Source of the DNA: Amarolinea sp964580725 | GTDB lineage: Bacteria > Chloroflexota > Anaerolineae > SSC4 > Amarolineaceae | Direction of reading: 5' to 3' | Length of the DNA stretch: 64,000 bases | Assembly: GCA_964580725.1 (NCBI GenBank) | Contig: CAZOLV010000004.1 | Location: 38,303 to 102,302, forward strand | Part shown: positions 23,961 to 31,555 of the stretch, piece by piece | How the letters are laid out: each line of letters starts with the position of its first letter | Position numbering within the stretch: position 1 is the first letter of the stretch | The notes under the pieces: model-generated | The model's input: the letters and a program-made list of their open reading frames with translations, nothing else | Told to the model about the DNA's origin: nothing | Databases searched by the model: none | Translations under genes and position numbers: made by a program

Positions 23961-25223
23961 TCAGGTACCTTCTTGCCAGGAGTTCAGATACCCCTGCTGC
24001 TCGGCGGTCAGGGTGTCAATGCGCACACCCATGGCGGCCAGCTTGAGGCGGGCGATTTCCTGGTCAATGTCTTCCGGCACGGAATAGACCCGGTTTTCCA
24101 ACTGCTGGCGGTTCTTGATCACGAATTCGGCGGCCAACGCCTGATTGGCAAAGCTCATATCCATCACGGCGCTTGGGTGGCCCTCGGCCGCCGCCAGGTT
24201 GACCAGTCGCCCCTCGCCGATCAGGTAGATCTTACGGCCATTTTCCAGGTGGTACTCGTCCAGGAACTCGCGCACGCGGCGCACCTGGCTCGACATCGCT
24301 TCCAGGGCGGGGATGTTGACCTCGACGTTGAAATGGCCCGAATTCGACAGAATGGCGCCATCTTTCATTGCCTCGAAATGCGCCTTGTCGAAGACGTGGA
24401 TGTCGCCGGTGGCCGAGCAGAAGATGTCGCCGACAGCGGCGGCCTCCTGCATCGGCATCACGCGGAAGCCGTCCATCACCGCTTCCAGTGCGCGCAGCGG
24501 CTGCACTTCGGTCACGATGACGTTGGCGCCCATACCGCGTGCGCGGTTGGCGATGCCACGGCTGCACCAGCCGTAGCCGGCCACGACGAAGTTCTTGCCC
24601 GCCAACAGCACATTGGTGGCGCGCACGATCCCGTCGATGGTGGATTGACCGGTGCCGTAGCGGTTGTCGAAGAAGTGCTTGGTCATGGCATCGTTGACCG
24701 CAATGACCGGGAAGCGCAGCGCGCCTTCGGCGGCCATGGCGCGCAGGCGGATGACGCCGGTGGTCGTTTCTTCGGTGCCGCCCACAACGCCCGGCAGCAG
24801 TTCGGTGCGCGATTTGTGCAGCGTCGAAACCAGGTCGCAGCCGTCGTCCATCGTCATGTGCGGCTCGATGTCGAGCGCCGCGTTGAGATGCTGGTAATAG
24901 GTCTCGTGATCTTCCCCCTTGATGGCATAGACCGGCATCTCGTAGTAGGCCACCAGCGCAGCGGCCACGTCGTCCTGCGTCGAAAGCGGGTTGGAAGCGC
25001 AGAGGGTCACCTCAGCGCCGCCAGCCTGCAGCACACGCATCAGGTTGGCGGTTTCGGAGGTCACGTGTAAACAGGCCGCCATACGCAGGCCGCGCAGCGG
25101 TTGCTCCTGGCGAAAACGCGCCTCGATCAGATCCAGCACCGGCATCTCTTTGGCTGCCCACTGCATCCGGTAACGGCCCTTCTCGGCCAGATCGAGGTCT
25201 TTGATGTCGTAATTCCGTGTCAC
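23961..25223 (-). CDS. ahcY: adenosylhomocysteinase
   Basis: NAD-dependent enzyme that splits S-adenosylhomocysteine into adenosine and homocysteine, clearing the product of SAM-dependent methylation. It has 420 residues, as in the shorter bacterial and archaeal form. Key motifs: ACLHVTSETANLMRVL, CASNPLSTQDDVAAAL, the catalytic region FFDNRYGTGQSTIDGI, and the NAD-binding VVAGYGWCSRGIANRARGMGA. The C-terminus LIGEGRLVNLAAAEGHPSAVMDMSF is conserved. Translation starts with GTG at 25223; the GGAGTAG serving as ribosome-binding site also contains the stop codon of the upstream GNAT gene, so the two are coupled. metK follows downstream. Confidence 0.96.
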   Translation of the reverse strand: MTRNYDIKDLDLAEKGRYRMQWAAKEMPVLDLIEARFRQEQPLRGLRMAACLHVTSETANLMRVLQAGGAEVTLCASNPLSTQDDVAAALVAYYEMPVYAIKGEDHETYYQHLNAALDIEPHMTMDDGCDLVSTLHKSRTELLPGVVGGTEETTTGVIRLRAMAAEGALRFPVIAVNDAMTKHFFDNRYGTGQSTIDGIVRATNVLLAGKNFVVAGYGWCSRGIANRARGMGANVIVTEVQPLRALEAVMDGFRVMPMQEAAAVGDIFCSATGDIHVFDKAHFEAMKDGAILSNSGHFNVEVNIPALEAMSSQVRRVREFLDEYHLENGRKIYLIGEGRLVNLAAAEGHPSAVMDMSFANQALAAEFVIKNRQQLENRVYSVPEDIDQEIARLKLAAMGVRIDTLTAEQQGYLNSWQEGT

Positions 25224-25226
25224 AAT

Positions 25227-26036
25227 CTACTCCTTGACTGACGATTGGTGACTTTCGATCTGTTGTCCAACCCCTTCGACGAAGCGACAGACAGGCCGGA
25301 AGCCAAGTTGATGATAGACGGTCAACGCCGGCGCGTTGTCTGCGCCGACGTTCAGAACCACGGTCAGGCCGGCGTCCAGCAGGTGTGCGGCCACCTTGCT
25401 GACGATGCGGGCGGCCCACCCGCGGTTGCGCTGGTCCGGATGCGTAAACACATTGCCGATGGCGCCCACGCCGCGCCCCGGTGCGACCAGGTGCGTGCCG
25501 CCGGCGGCGATCAGTGCAGCGCCCTCGCCGGCGCCGTAGAAAACGCCTCTCTCCACCTGCGACGGATCGAAGGCATCGGGCGCCTGTGCCCCGCCCTGGG
25601 CATAGAGCGCCAACAGGGCAGGAACGTCGGCGCTCTGCAGCCGGCGCAGCGCCGGATGATCGGCCGCGGGCCGGAAAGCGGCCCGTTCCAACCCCATGCG
25701 CAGCATGGGGTGCAGCGACGGCAAGCTGTAGCGCGCCTGCATGACCGGCAGATGCTCCCAACGGCTGACGATGGCCGCCTGCGCAGGCAGCGGCGCCTGC
25801 ATCATGATGACCTGCAAGCCCTGCAGCGCGCCCATCGTGAACAGCGCGGGCGGTTCCAACCCACTGTAGACCAGCGCCAGGGCCTCGATCTCGCCGTTGC
25901 GCCGGGCGATGAACCAGGCGCTGTCGCGCCAATAGGGCGGCTCCAGGTCGCCCAGGGCGTAGGCTGCGTAGGCGCGATCCTGCTGCAAGAAGGCAGACAG
26001 AGCCTCGACGTCGGTCGTCTGTTCAACGCGCAACAT
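25227..26036 (-). CDS. GNAT-family N-acetyltransferase in the SAM operon
   Basis: A 269-residue GNAT. The C-terminal half carries the acetyl-CoA motif: GAIGNVFTHPDQRNRGWAAR near 195-215, with RNRGWA in the position of the usual R/Q-x-x-G-x-A loop, followed by APALTVYHQLGFRPVCRF. The N-terminal half (AYALGDLEPPYWRDSAWFIA) is a second GNAT-like or helper domain, as in some two-domain GNATs. The substrate is unknown. The start overlaps the kinase gene end by 14 bases, and its stop is inside the ahcY ribosome-binding site, so it is embedded in the SAM-cycle operon. A role linked to that cycle is possible but not shown. Confidence 0.87.
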   Translation of the reverse strand: MLRVEQTTDVEALSAFLQQDRAYAAYALGDLEPPYWRDSAWFIARRNGEIEALALVYSGLEPPALFTMGALQGLQVIMMQAPLPAQAAIVSRWEHLPVMQARYSLPSLHPMLRMGLERAAFRPAADHPALRRLQSADVPALLALYAQGGAQAPDAFDPSQVERGVFYGAGEGAALIAAGGTHLVAPGRGVGAIGNVFTHPDQRNRGWAARIVSKVAAHLLDAGLTVVLNVGADNAPALTVYHQLGFRPVCRFVEGVGQQIESHQSSVKE

Positions 26037-27027
26037 GACCAGCCACTGAGGGATCGGGGGCGGTCGCCGCCTCTAGCGCCTGCAGTTCGGGAGTTTCGCC
26101 AAAGGTGCGCTGGTAGCGGGCGAGGAATTCGGCCAGCGAATAGCGGTGCTCCTGGGTGCCGTGCTGTTCGAGCACGTAGGTGGCGGCCAGGCTGGCAATG
26201 CGCCCCGTCGTGGGCCAGGAAAGGCCCTTCTGGAAGCCGACGATCAAGCCGGCGCGGTAGGCGTCGCCGACGCCCGTCGGTTCGCCCGGTTTTTCGGGCA
26301 GCGCAATCGGGATGTCGTACTGTTCATCGGCATGATCGTAGATCACCGAGCCGTTCTCGCCGCGCGTCACCACGATGGTGGGGGCCAGTTGGCGCAGCGC
26401 CCATTCGTCCAGGCCGGTTTTGTTCTGGATCATGGCGAACTCGTAATCGTTGCAGGTCAGAATACGCGCATGGCGAATGCCGGCCGTCAGGTCGTCGCCG
26501 GACAGACGAACGATCTGTTGGCTCGGATCGTAGATGTAGGGAATGTGCAGTTCGGCTGCCTCGCGCGCATATTTGGTCATGGCCGTGGGGTCGTTGGGCG
26601 AAATGATGAGCAGTTCGGCCCGGCTGCGCGGCAACGCATAGAGCGACAGTTCGGCGGCGCGGGCCATGGCCCCGGTATAGAATGAAGCGATCTGATTCTG
26701 TCTGAGATCGGTGTTGACGAAGAAAGAGGCGGTGAAATCTTCCGGGTAAACGGCGACTCCCCCGGTTTCGATGCCTTGCGCCTGCAGCCACTGCTGATAG
26801 TCGCCGAAATCCTGACCGGCGGTGCAGAACAGGTAGGGGTCGGCGCCCAGCAGGCGCAGGTTGTAGGCAATGTTGGCGGCGCATCCCCCGCGCTGCCGGC
26901 GCATCGAGTCAACCAGGAAGCTAACGCTCAGCGTGTGCAGTTGGTCGGGCAGGATATGGTCGGTGAAACGTCCCGGAAAGGACATGATGTAGTCATACGC
27001 CAGCGATCCTGTGACGATAACGGACAT
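26023..27027 (-). CDS. PfkB-family sugar/nucleoside kinase, probable adenosine kinase
   Basis: Ribokinase-fold kinase, 334 residues. The N-terminus VTGSLAYDYIMSFPG and RQRGGCAANIAYNLRLLG match PfkB signature 1. The catalytic signature 2 is GEPTGVGDAYRAGLIVG near 250-266, where Asp is the base and GVGDAY replaces the more usual GAGDxF. The reaction is phosphoryl transfer from ATP to a sugar or nucleoside. Adenosine is the most likely substrate because the gene lies in an operon with ahcY, which releases adenosine, and metK; this is context-based inference. It follows mtnA by 58 bases and overlaps the GNAT gene by 14. Alternatives are ribokinase-like or methylthioribose-related kinases. Confidence 0.88.
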   Translation of the reverse strand: MSVIVTGSLAYDYIMSFPGRFTDHILPDQLHTLSVSFLVDSMRRQRGGCAANIAYNLRLLGADPYLFCTAGQDFGDYQQWLQAQGIETGGVAVYPEDFTASFFVNTDLRQNQIASFYTGAMARAAELSLYALPRSRAELLIISPNDPTAMTKYAREAAELHIPYIYDPSQQIVRLSGDDLTAGIRHARILTCNDYEFAMIQNKTGLDEWALRQLAPTIVVTRGENGSVIYDHADEQYDIPIALPEKPGEPTGVGDAYRAGLIVGFQKGLSWPTTGRIASLAATYVLEQHGTQEHRYSLAEFLARYQRTFGETPELQALEAATAPDPSVAGHVAR

Positions 27028-27085
27028 CGGTTATGACTGCTCCTCTTGCATGGTCAGCGCGCCTGGCGCCGGTGGTACGATGCGT

Positions 27086-28156
27086 TCAGGATTGGGCGGC
27101 CTGAATGCGCGCTTCGGCGGCCAACTTGGCCCGGCGCAGGCTCTCGCGATAGGGCGGGTAACAGATCCCTTCTTCGGTGATGATGCCGGTCAGATAGCGG
27201 TGCGGCGTCACGTCGAAGGCGATGTTCAAGACCGGTACGCCGGCCGGCGCGACGGCCACGCCGCCGATGTGCGTCACTTCCTCGGCGTCGCGTTCCTCGA
27301 TCGGAATCTGGTCGCCGGTGGGCAGGTTGAGGTCAACGGTGGAGGTTGGTACGACGGAGTAACAGGGGATGCCGTTTTCTTTGGCCAACACCGCCAATTT
27401 GTAGCTGCCGACTTTGTTGGCCACGTCGCCGTTGGCGGCGACACGATCGGCGCCGAAGAGCACTACATCCACCCGGCCGGTGCGCATCAGGTGGCCGGCG
27501 GCGTTGTCCGCAATCAGGGTGAGCGGGATGTTGTCCTGCATCAGTTCCCAGGCGGTCAAACGGGCGCCTTGCAGGCGGGGGCGGGTTTCGTCTACCCAGA
27601 CATGCACCCGCTTGCCCATCTCGACGGCGGCGCGCACCACGCCCAGGGCGGTGCCGAAGTCCACGGCGGCCAGCGAGCCGGTGTTGCAGTGATGCAGGAT
27701 GTTGGCGCCGTCCGGGATGACGGCGGCGCCGTTGGCGCCCATGCGCCGGTTGATTTCGATATCTTCGTTGGCCAGCCGTTCGGCCTCGGCCAGCAGGGCG
27801 GCGCGCACGCTGGCCGGATCGTTGTGCGCCAGGCGCTGCGCCAGGGTCAGCAGACGCTGTGTGGCCCAGCTCAGGTTGACTGCGGTGGGGCGGGCGGCGT
27901 CGAGAAGCGTTTTGGCGGTCTGCAGATCGTGCAGCAGGGCGGTGTGGGTGGGCGCGGCGCTGTGCAGGGCGGCCAGCGCCATGCCGTAGGCGCCGGCGGC
28001 GCCGATGGCCGGGGCGCCGCGGATGGTCATGTTACGAACTGCCTCGGCGACAGCGGATACGTCAGCGAACTGCGGCAGCTCCAGTTGATGGGGCAGCAGT
28101 CGTTGATCAATCATCTGGACGGTTCGATTTTCGTGATTCCACCAAATCGTGCGCAT
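27086..28156 (-). CDS. mtnA: methylthioribose-1-phosphate isomerase
   Basis: Converts 5-methylthioribose-1-phosphate to methylthioribulose-1-phosphate in the methionine salvage pathway. It has 356 residues. The N-terminus MRTIWWNHENRTVQMIDQRL, the RNMTIRGAPAIGAAGAYG loop, the catalytic Cys in HHCNTG (C157) and the catalytic Asp in LFGADRVAANGD (D237) match MtnA and separate it from eIF2B-type regulatory subunits. The ATG at 28156 has AGGGGA eight bases upstream. An upstream in-frame ATG at 28228 lies inside the leader terminator and is rejected. It is the first gene of the SAM-cycle operon. Other salvage genes (mtnP, mtnB-D) are not in the window. Confidence 0.95.
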   Translation of the reverse strand: MRTIWWNHENRTVQMIDQRLLPHQLELPQFADVSAVAEAVRNMTIRGAPAIGAAGAYGMALAALHSAAPTHTALLHDLQTAKTLLDAARPTAVNLSWATQRLLTLAQRLAHNDPASVRAALLAEAERLANEDIEINRRMGANGAAVIPDGANILHHCNTGSLAAVDFGTALGVVRAAVEMGKRVHVWVDETRPRLQGARLTAWELMQDNIPLTLIADNAAGHLMRTGRVDVVLFGADRVAANGDVANKVGSYKLAVLAKENGIPCYSVVPTSTVDLNLPTGDQIPIEERDAEEVTHIGGVAVAPAGVPVLNIAFDVTPHRYLTGIITEEGICYPPYRESLRRAKLAAEARIQAAQS

Positions 28157-28194
28157 GGCGATCCCCTTACGTGCGAAAGCGGGGGCGATCCAAA

Positions 28195-28226
28195 TAAAAA
28201 AGCCTGCAGCGACGGCCAGCAGGCGC
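28195..28226 (-). terminator. intrinsic terminator of the SAM-I riboswitch
   Basis: On the minus strand GCCTGC...GCAGGC forms a stem (28223-28201 region) directly followed by TTTTTT. It sits between the riboswitch aptamer and the mtnA ATG, the usual position of an expression-platform terminator. Confidence 0.85.
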
Positions 28227-28245
28227 AAAAAGATGCGAGATCACA

Positions 28246-28360
28246 CTCTCATCTTTCAGGCGAGCGTCCAACACTCCCTGCCGGAATTGGCACCAGTGAG
28301 ACGACTCACAGGTTGCCGGAGGTTCAATGGGCCGGTCCCTTCCCTCCTCTGGATGAGCTT
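28246..28360 (-). ncRNA. SAM-I (S-box) riboswitch aptamer
   Basis: The minus strand reads with S-box consensus throughout. The P1 5' strand CTCATCC (28357-28351) pairs with the 3' strand GATGAG (28253-28248). Then come CAGAGGAGGGAAGGGACCGG with the kink-turn region, GAACCTCCGGCAACC, GGTGCCAATTCCGGCAG for P3/P4, and GAAAGATGAGAG closing P1. It binds SAM and represses downstream expression when SAM is abundant. Location after a consensus promoter and before a terminator and mtnA fits control of the mtnA-kinase-GNAT-ahcY-metK operon. S-box elements are known mainly from Firmicutes but occur more widely. Confidence 0.93.
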
Positions 28361-28386
28361 CCAGTTCTCAGTTGTTATGTTGCCGG

Positions 28387-28416
28387 CGGGAGCCAGCGTT
28401 GATCGTTAAGCTCCCG
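28387..28416 (-). promoter_or_regulatory. hairpin at the 5' end of the riboswitch leader
   Basis: CGGGAGC and GCTCCCG are perfect 7-bp inverted repeats around a 16-nt loop, just after the predicted transcription start and 27 nt before the aptamer. It may protect the 5' end of the leader. Confidence 0.5.
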
Positions 28417-28425
28417 TGCCTGGCG

Positions 28426-28454
28426 ATAGTAACACAGGGCATCACTTTTGTCAA
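28426..28454 (-). promoter_or_regulatory. promoter of the SAM-cycle operon
   Basis: Minus-strand consensus -35 TTGACA (28454-28449), 17-nt spacer and TACTAT -10 (28431-28426). The expected start near 28419 gives a leader of about 260 nt holding the SAM-I aptamer and terminator. Confidence 0.9.
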
Positions 28455-28485
28455 AGACAAGTTCGATCTTGTTGGCGCGGCCGGC

Positions 28486-29064
28486 TCAGCGTTCGGCGAA
28501 CTGCGAGAGGGCGCGGCGCAGACGATCTTCGACGCCGGTGATGTCGCGTGGGATGTTCTGCAGGGCGCGCTGCGCCTCCACCACGCTGTAGCCGAGGGCG
28601 GTCAAGGCTTCGATCACTTCGGCGTCGGCGGCGGTGAGCGCCAGCAGTTCTTCGCCCGCCGTGACTGCGCCGATGCGATCCTTGAGCGTGACGACGATCT
28701 TTTCGGCGGTTTTCTTGCCGACGCCAGGCACACGCGCCAGGACGCCTGGCTGTTCCTGCCCAATGGCCAGCCGGATGGCCTCCGGCGACATCGCCGACAG
28801 GATGGTCAACGCGCTCTTTGGCCCCACGCCTGAAACGGTGAGCAGTTGTTCGAACAGGTCGAGCGCATCGTCCGTGGTGAAACCGAAGAGGCTGAAGTTG
28901 TCCTCGCGCACTTGCAGGTGGGTCTGCAAGACGATCTCTTCCGCCAGGCGCGTGCTGGCCAGAACGTCAGCAGGGACGAAGACTTTGTAGCCGACGCCGC
29001 TCGCTTCGACGATCAGATAGTCTTTGCCACGCGCAATCACGCTGCCGCGCAGTCGAGCGATCAT
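28486..29064 (-). CDS. ruvA: Holliday junction branch migration protein RuvA
   Basis: DNA-binding subunit of the RuvAB branch-migration motor, 192 residues. Domain I is an OB fold (MIARLRGSVIARGKDYLIVE, GYKVFVPADVL, LQTHLQVREDNFSLFGF). Domain II has two helix-hairpin-helix motifs (LLTVSGVGPKSALTILS and LARVPGVGKKTAEKIVVTLK). Domain III (about 145-192, AEVIEALTALGYSVVEAQRAL) binds RuvB. The ATG at 29064 is chosen from GAGG six bases upstream and the conserved MIARLRG start. No ruvB is adjacent. It follows the response-regulator gene by 11 bases, so it is the last gene of the yebC-ruvC-regulator-ruvA unit. Confidence 0.96.
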   Translation of the reverse strand: MIARLRGSVIARGKDYLIVEASGVGYKVFVPADVLASTRLAEEIVLQTHLQVREDNFSLFGFTTDDALDLFEQLLTVSGVGPKSALTILSAMSPEAIRLAIGQEQPGVLARVPGVGKKTAEKIVVTLKDRIGAVTAGEELLALTAADAEVIEALTALGYSVVEAQRALQNIPRDITGVEDRLRRALSQFAER

Positions 29065-29075
29065 TGGATCCTCAC

Positions 29076-29807
29076 TCAATCCTCGCCAGGGCTTTCGCTG
29101 AACTTGTAGCCGGCGCCCCGCACCGTCACGATGTGGGTCGGTTTGGAGGGGTGTTCTTCGATCTTTTCGCGCAGACGGCGGACGCCCACTTCGACCAGGT
29201 TGGTGCCGCCTACGACATCGTAGCCCCAGACGTCGCGGAAGAGCTGCTCTTTGGTCGTTGGCTGGCCTGCCCGCTGCATCAAGTACACCAGCAGTTGATA
29301 CTCGATGGGCGTCAGGTGGATCAACTCCCCGGCGACTTTGACCTGATGCTGCGTCGTGTCGAGCGCCACGCGACCGATGCGCAGCGTCGCCGACGATGAC
29401 TCCGGCTCCGACCATTCGACGCGCCGCAGGACGGCCTGGATGCGCGCATCCACTTCCTTGAAGGCAAACGGCTTGGTGATGTAGTCGTCAGCGCCCAACT
29501 CGAAGCCATGCACGATGTCTTCCACGCTGCCGAGCGCCGTCAGCATGATGATCGGAATGTCCGACCGCCGGCGGATTTCTTCACACGTGCGAAACCCGTC
29601 CATGCGCGGCATCATCACATCGAGAATGACGAGATCGAGCGCCGTCCTCTCGAAAACTTGCAGCGCCTCGACCCCATCTACCGCGGGAAAGACGGAGTGA
29701 CCGTGCGTTTCGAGCGAAAGGCGAATGAGGTTGCGTAGAGGCGCTTCGTCTTCTGCCAGCAAGATGCGGCAGCGCCGAAAGGCCTCTGTCCCAGCCCGTG
29801 ATCCCAT
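29076..29807 (-). CDS. OmpR-family response regulator
   Basis: Two-domain DNA-binding regulator, 243 residues. The receiver domain has RILLAEDEAPLRNLIRLSL, the phosphoacceptor Asp in LVILDVMMPRMDG (D63), Thr in IIMLTALGS and Lys in DDYITKPFAF. The winged-helix effector domain follows (HLTPIEYQLLVYLMQRAGQ, FRDVWGYDVVGGTNLVEVGV, GAGYKFSES). ATG 29807 is preferred to the GTG three codons upstream because GGAGG lies eight bases before it. No histidine kinase is adjacent. It sits between ruvC and ruvA, an unusual insertion in a repair operon; the ruvC frame stops 14 bases before its start codon. Confidence 0.92.
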   Translation of the reverse strand: MGSRAGTEAFRRCRILLAEDEAPLRNLIRLSLETHGHSVFPAVDGVEALQVFERTALDLVILDVMMPRMDGFRTCEEIRRRSDIPIIMLTALGSVEDIVHGFELGADDYITKPFAFKEVDARIQAVLRRVEWSEPESSSATLRIGRVALDTTQHQVKVAGELIHLTPIEYQLLVYLMQRAGQPTTKEQLFRDVWGYDVVGGTNLVEVGVRRLREKIEEHPSKPTHIVTVRGAGYKFSESPGED

Positions 29808-29820
29808 GAAGTACACCTCC

Positions 29821-30678
29821 CTATCTGCAAGCGTGCAGCTTGCGCAGCGCCCATTTCAAGCGTGCGAGCAACGACTGAAACGCGCTGTCCCTCTCGGCAG
29901 TTGTGCGGCTTGCGCAGCGCCCGTCCATCCCTGGCGTGCCAGCAGTAGCGCCCGTCCATCCCTGGCGTGCCAGCAATAGATCGAAGCGCGCCGCCCGTCC
30001 ATCCCTGGCGTGCCAGCAGTAGTGCCCGTCCATTCCTGGCGTGCCAGCAGTAGCGCCCGTCCATCCCTGGCGTGCCAGCAATAGATCGANNNNNNNNNNN
30101 NNNNNNNNNNNNNNNNNNNNNNNNNNNNNNNNNNNNNNNNNNNNNNNNNNNNNNNNNNNNNNNNNNNNNNNNNNNNNNNNNNNNNNNNNGCGTGCCAGCA
30201 ATAGATCGAAGCGCGCCGTATGATGGTGACAGACTGCAATTGCCACGGCATCGGCGGCGTCGTCGGGACGTGGGATCTGTTCCAGGCCCAACAAGATGCG
30301 TACCATCTGCTGCACCTGCGCCTTGTCGGCTCCTCCATATCCAACGATCGCCTGTTTGACCGCCTGCGGTTTGTATTCGAACACCGGGAGGTCTGCTTCG
30401 GCGGCGGTCAGCAGCACCACGCCGCGCGCCTGCCCCACAGCCAGCGCCGTCGTGACGTTGCGGCTGAAGAATAGTTCTTCGACAGCCACCGCCTCTGGAT
30501 GAAAACGTACAATCAGGCTCGTCAGTTCACGAAAGATGATGCGCAGGCGCAGCGCCATCGGCTGATCGGGCGACGTGCGGATGACGCCGCATTCGACCAG
30601 GTTGAGCTGGTCGCCCGGATTGTCCACCAGGGCATAGCCGGTGATGGCCGTGCCCGGGTCAATTCCAAGAACCAACAT
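29821..30678 (-). CDS. ruvC: Holliday junction endonuclease RuvC, C-terminal tail repetitive and interrupted by a gap
   Basis: Resolves Holliday junctions left by RuvAB. The core is complete: MLVLGIDPGTAITGYALV with catalytic D7, EAVAVEELFFSRN with E67, and RPDDAADAVAIAVCHHH with D140 and D143. A normal RuvC would end at about residue 165, soon after this. Here the frame goes on as TARFDLLLAR into 100 N and out into tandem repeats (LLARQGWTGATAGTPGMDG), stopping at TAG 29821. The true 3' end cannot be given because the gap length is arbitrary; only 30190-30678 is secure. It is 53 bases downstream of yebC and directly precedes the response regulator. Confidence 0.8.
   Translation of the reverse strand: MLVLGIDPGTAITGYALVDNPGDQLNLVECGVIRTSPDQPMALRLRIIFRELTSLIVRFHPEAVAVEELFFSRNVTTALAVGQARGVVLLTAAEADLPVFEYKPQAVKQAIVGYGGADKAQVQQMVRILLGLEQIPRPDDAADAVAIAVCHHHTARFDLLLARXXXXXXXXXXXXXXXXXXXXXXXXXXXXXXXXXXDLLLARQGWTGATAGTPGMDGHYCWHARDGRAARFDLLLARQGWTGATAGTPGMDGRCASRTTAERDSAFQSLLARLKWALRKLHACR
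29917..30217 (-). repeat. tandem repeat array at the 3' end of ruvC
   Basis: Plus-strand unit of about 29-31 bp, core CCCGTCCATCCCTGGCGTGC followed by CAGCAGTA, at 29917-29947, 29993-30021 and 30022-30052. A longer version carrying ATAGATCGAAGCGCGCC occurs at 29948-29992 and, partly, at 30053-30089 and 30190-30217. The copy at 30190-30217 is part of the ruvC reading frame (ARFDLLLAR), so the array looks like an expansion of the ruvC terminal codons. No unit has a stop in any minus-strand frame. Confidence 0.85.
30090..30189. other. assembly gap (100 N)
   Basis: Exactly 100 N inside the ruvC tandem repeat. A round 100 is a scaffolding placeholder, so the real number of repeat units is unknown. 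Confidence 0.98.
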
Positions 30679-30731
30679 GCGCCCCCCACTGCGCTTGCTG
30701 GGCTGCGCTGCACACCTGTTCGATCATCTGC

Positions 30732-31484
30732 CTAGCCGGCCGCTTCCAGCGCCGCCAACGCCTCATCGGTCACTTCCAGGTTCGAGTAGACCTTGTCTAC
30801 ATCGTCGAGCTCTTCGAGATTTTCCATCAGATGCAGGATTTGCACGGCATCCTCCGGTTCCAGAGCAAGTGTGTTCTTGGGCACCATGACCAGTTCGAAC
30901 TCGGTGATGTGCAATTTGCGGGCGACCAGGGCCTCGCGCACGAGCTGCAGATCGCCGGGATTGGTGAAGATTTCCGCCTCGCCATCGCTGAACTGAATAT
31001 CGTCGGCGCCCGCCTCCAGGGCAATCTCGAAGAGGGCATCTTCGCTGCGTCCCTGCGTCTCGATGATGATGTGCCCGCGCGGCTCGAACTGCCAGGCGAC
31101 CGACCCCGCCTCGCCCAGGTTGCCATTGGCGCGGGTGAAGAGCCGGCGCACATCGCTCAACGTGCGGTTGCGGTTGTCGGTGACGACCTGTAACAACAGG
31201 GCGATGCCGTGCGGCCCGTAGCCCTCGTACATGATCTCTTCCAGCTCGTTATCCTTATCGGCGCCCGCACCGCGTCTGACGGCGCGTTCGATGTTGTCGC
31301 GCGGCATGGCGTTGGACTTGGCCTTTTCCACGGCCAGGCGCAGCTTGAAATTATACTCAGGATCGCCGCCTTCGCGCGCCGCGATGGTGATCTGGCGAGC
31401 CAGCTTGGTGAACAGCGCGCCGCGCTTGGCGTCGGCCGCGCCTTTCTTGCGTTTGATCGTTGCCCATTTGCTGTGACCGGACAT
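30732..31484 (-). CDS. YebC/PmpR-family protein
   Basis: A 250-residue member of the TACO1/YebC family, first described as DNA-binding regulators and later tied to ribosome function at difficult sequences. The N-terminus MSGHSKWATIKRKKGAADAK is the family signature. It is followed by RGALFTKLARQITIAAREGG, MPRDNIERAVRRG, EGYGPHGIALLLQVVTDNRN and TRANGNLGEAGSVAWQFE. The C-terminal half is acidic (EELDDVDKVYSNLEVTDE). It heads a unit with ruvC, a response regulator and ruvA; yebC-ruvC-ruvA linkage is common in bacteria. Which of the proposed roles applies here cannot be decided. Confidence 0.94.
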   Translation of the reverse strand: MSGHSKWATIKRKKGAADAKRGALFTKLARQITIAAREGGDPEYNFKLRLAVEKAKSNAMPRDNIERAVRRGAGADKDNELEEIMYEGYGPHGIALLLQVVTDNRNRTLSDVRRLFTRANGNLGEAGSVAWQFEPRGHIIIETQGRSEDALFEIALEAGADDIQFSDGEAEIFTNPGDLQLVREALVARKLHITEFELVMVPKNTLALEPEDAVQILHLMENLEELDDVDKVYSNLEVTDEALAALEAAG

Positions 31485-31555
31485 GACACTCCCCCGTGCT
31501 TGTGAGCCATTCCTCTGCGAACCTGGCGGGAAGCGGCTCGTTCGAATTGCGCCTG

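Noticed and set aside
22699..24087. 462-codon plus-strand frame across metK
   Set aside because: Antisense of metK and the start of the ahcY region; no family motif.
28157..28228. Longer N-terminus of MtnA starting at 28228
   Set aside because: It would translate through the riboswitch terminator, and MRTIWWNHEN at 28156 is the conserved start with its own ribosome-binding site.
29065..29415. N-terminally extended RuvA frame
   Set aside because: The extension overlaps the response-regulator gene out of frame; RuvA begins MIARLRG at 29064.
29917..30217. CRISPR-like array at the end of ruvC
   Set aside because: Repeat units abut each other with no unique spacers and no cas genes; the unit derives from the ruvC codons, so it is a tandem repeat.
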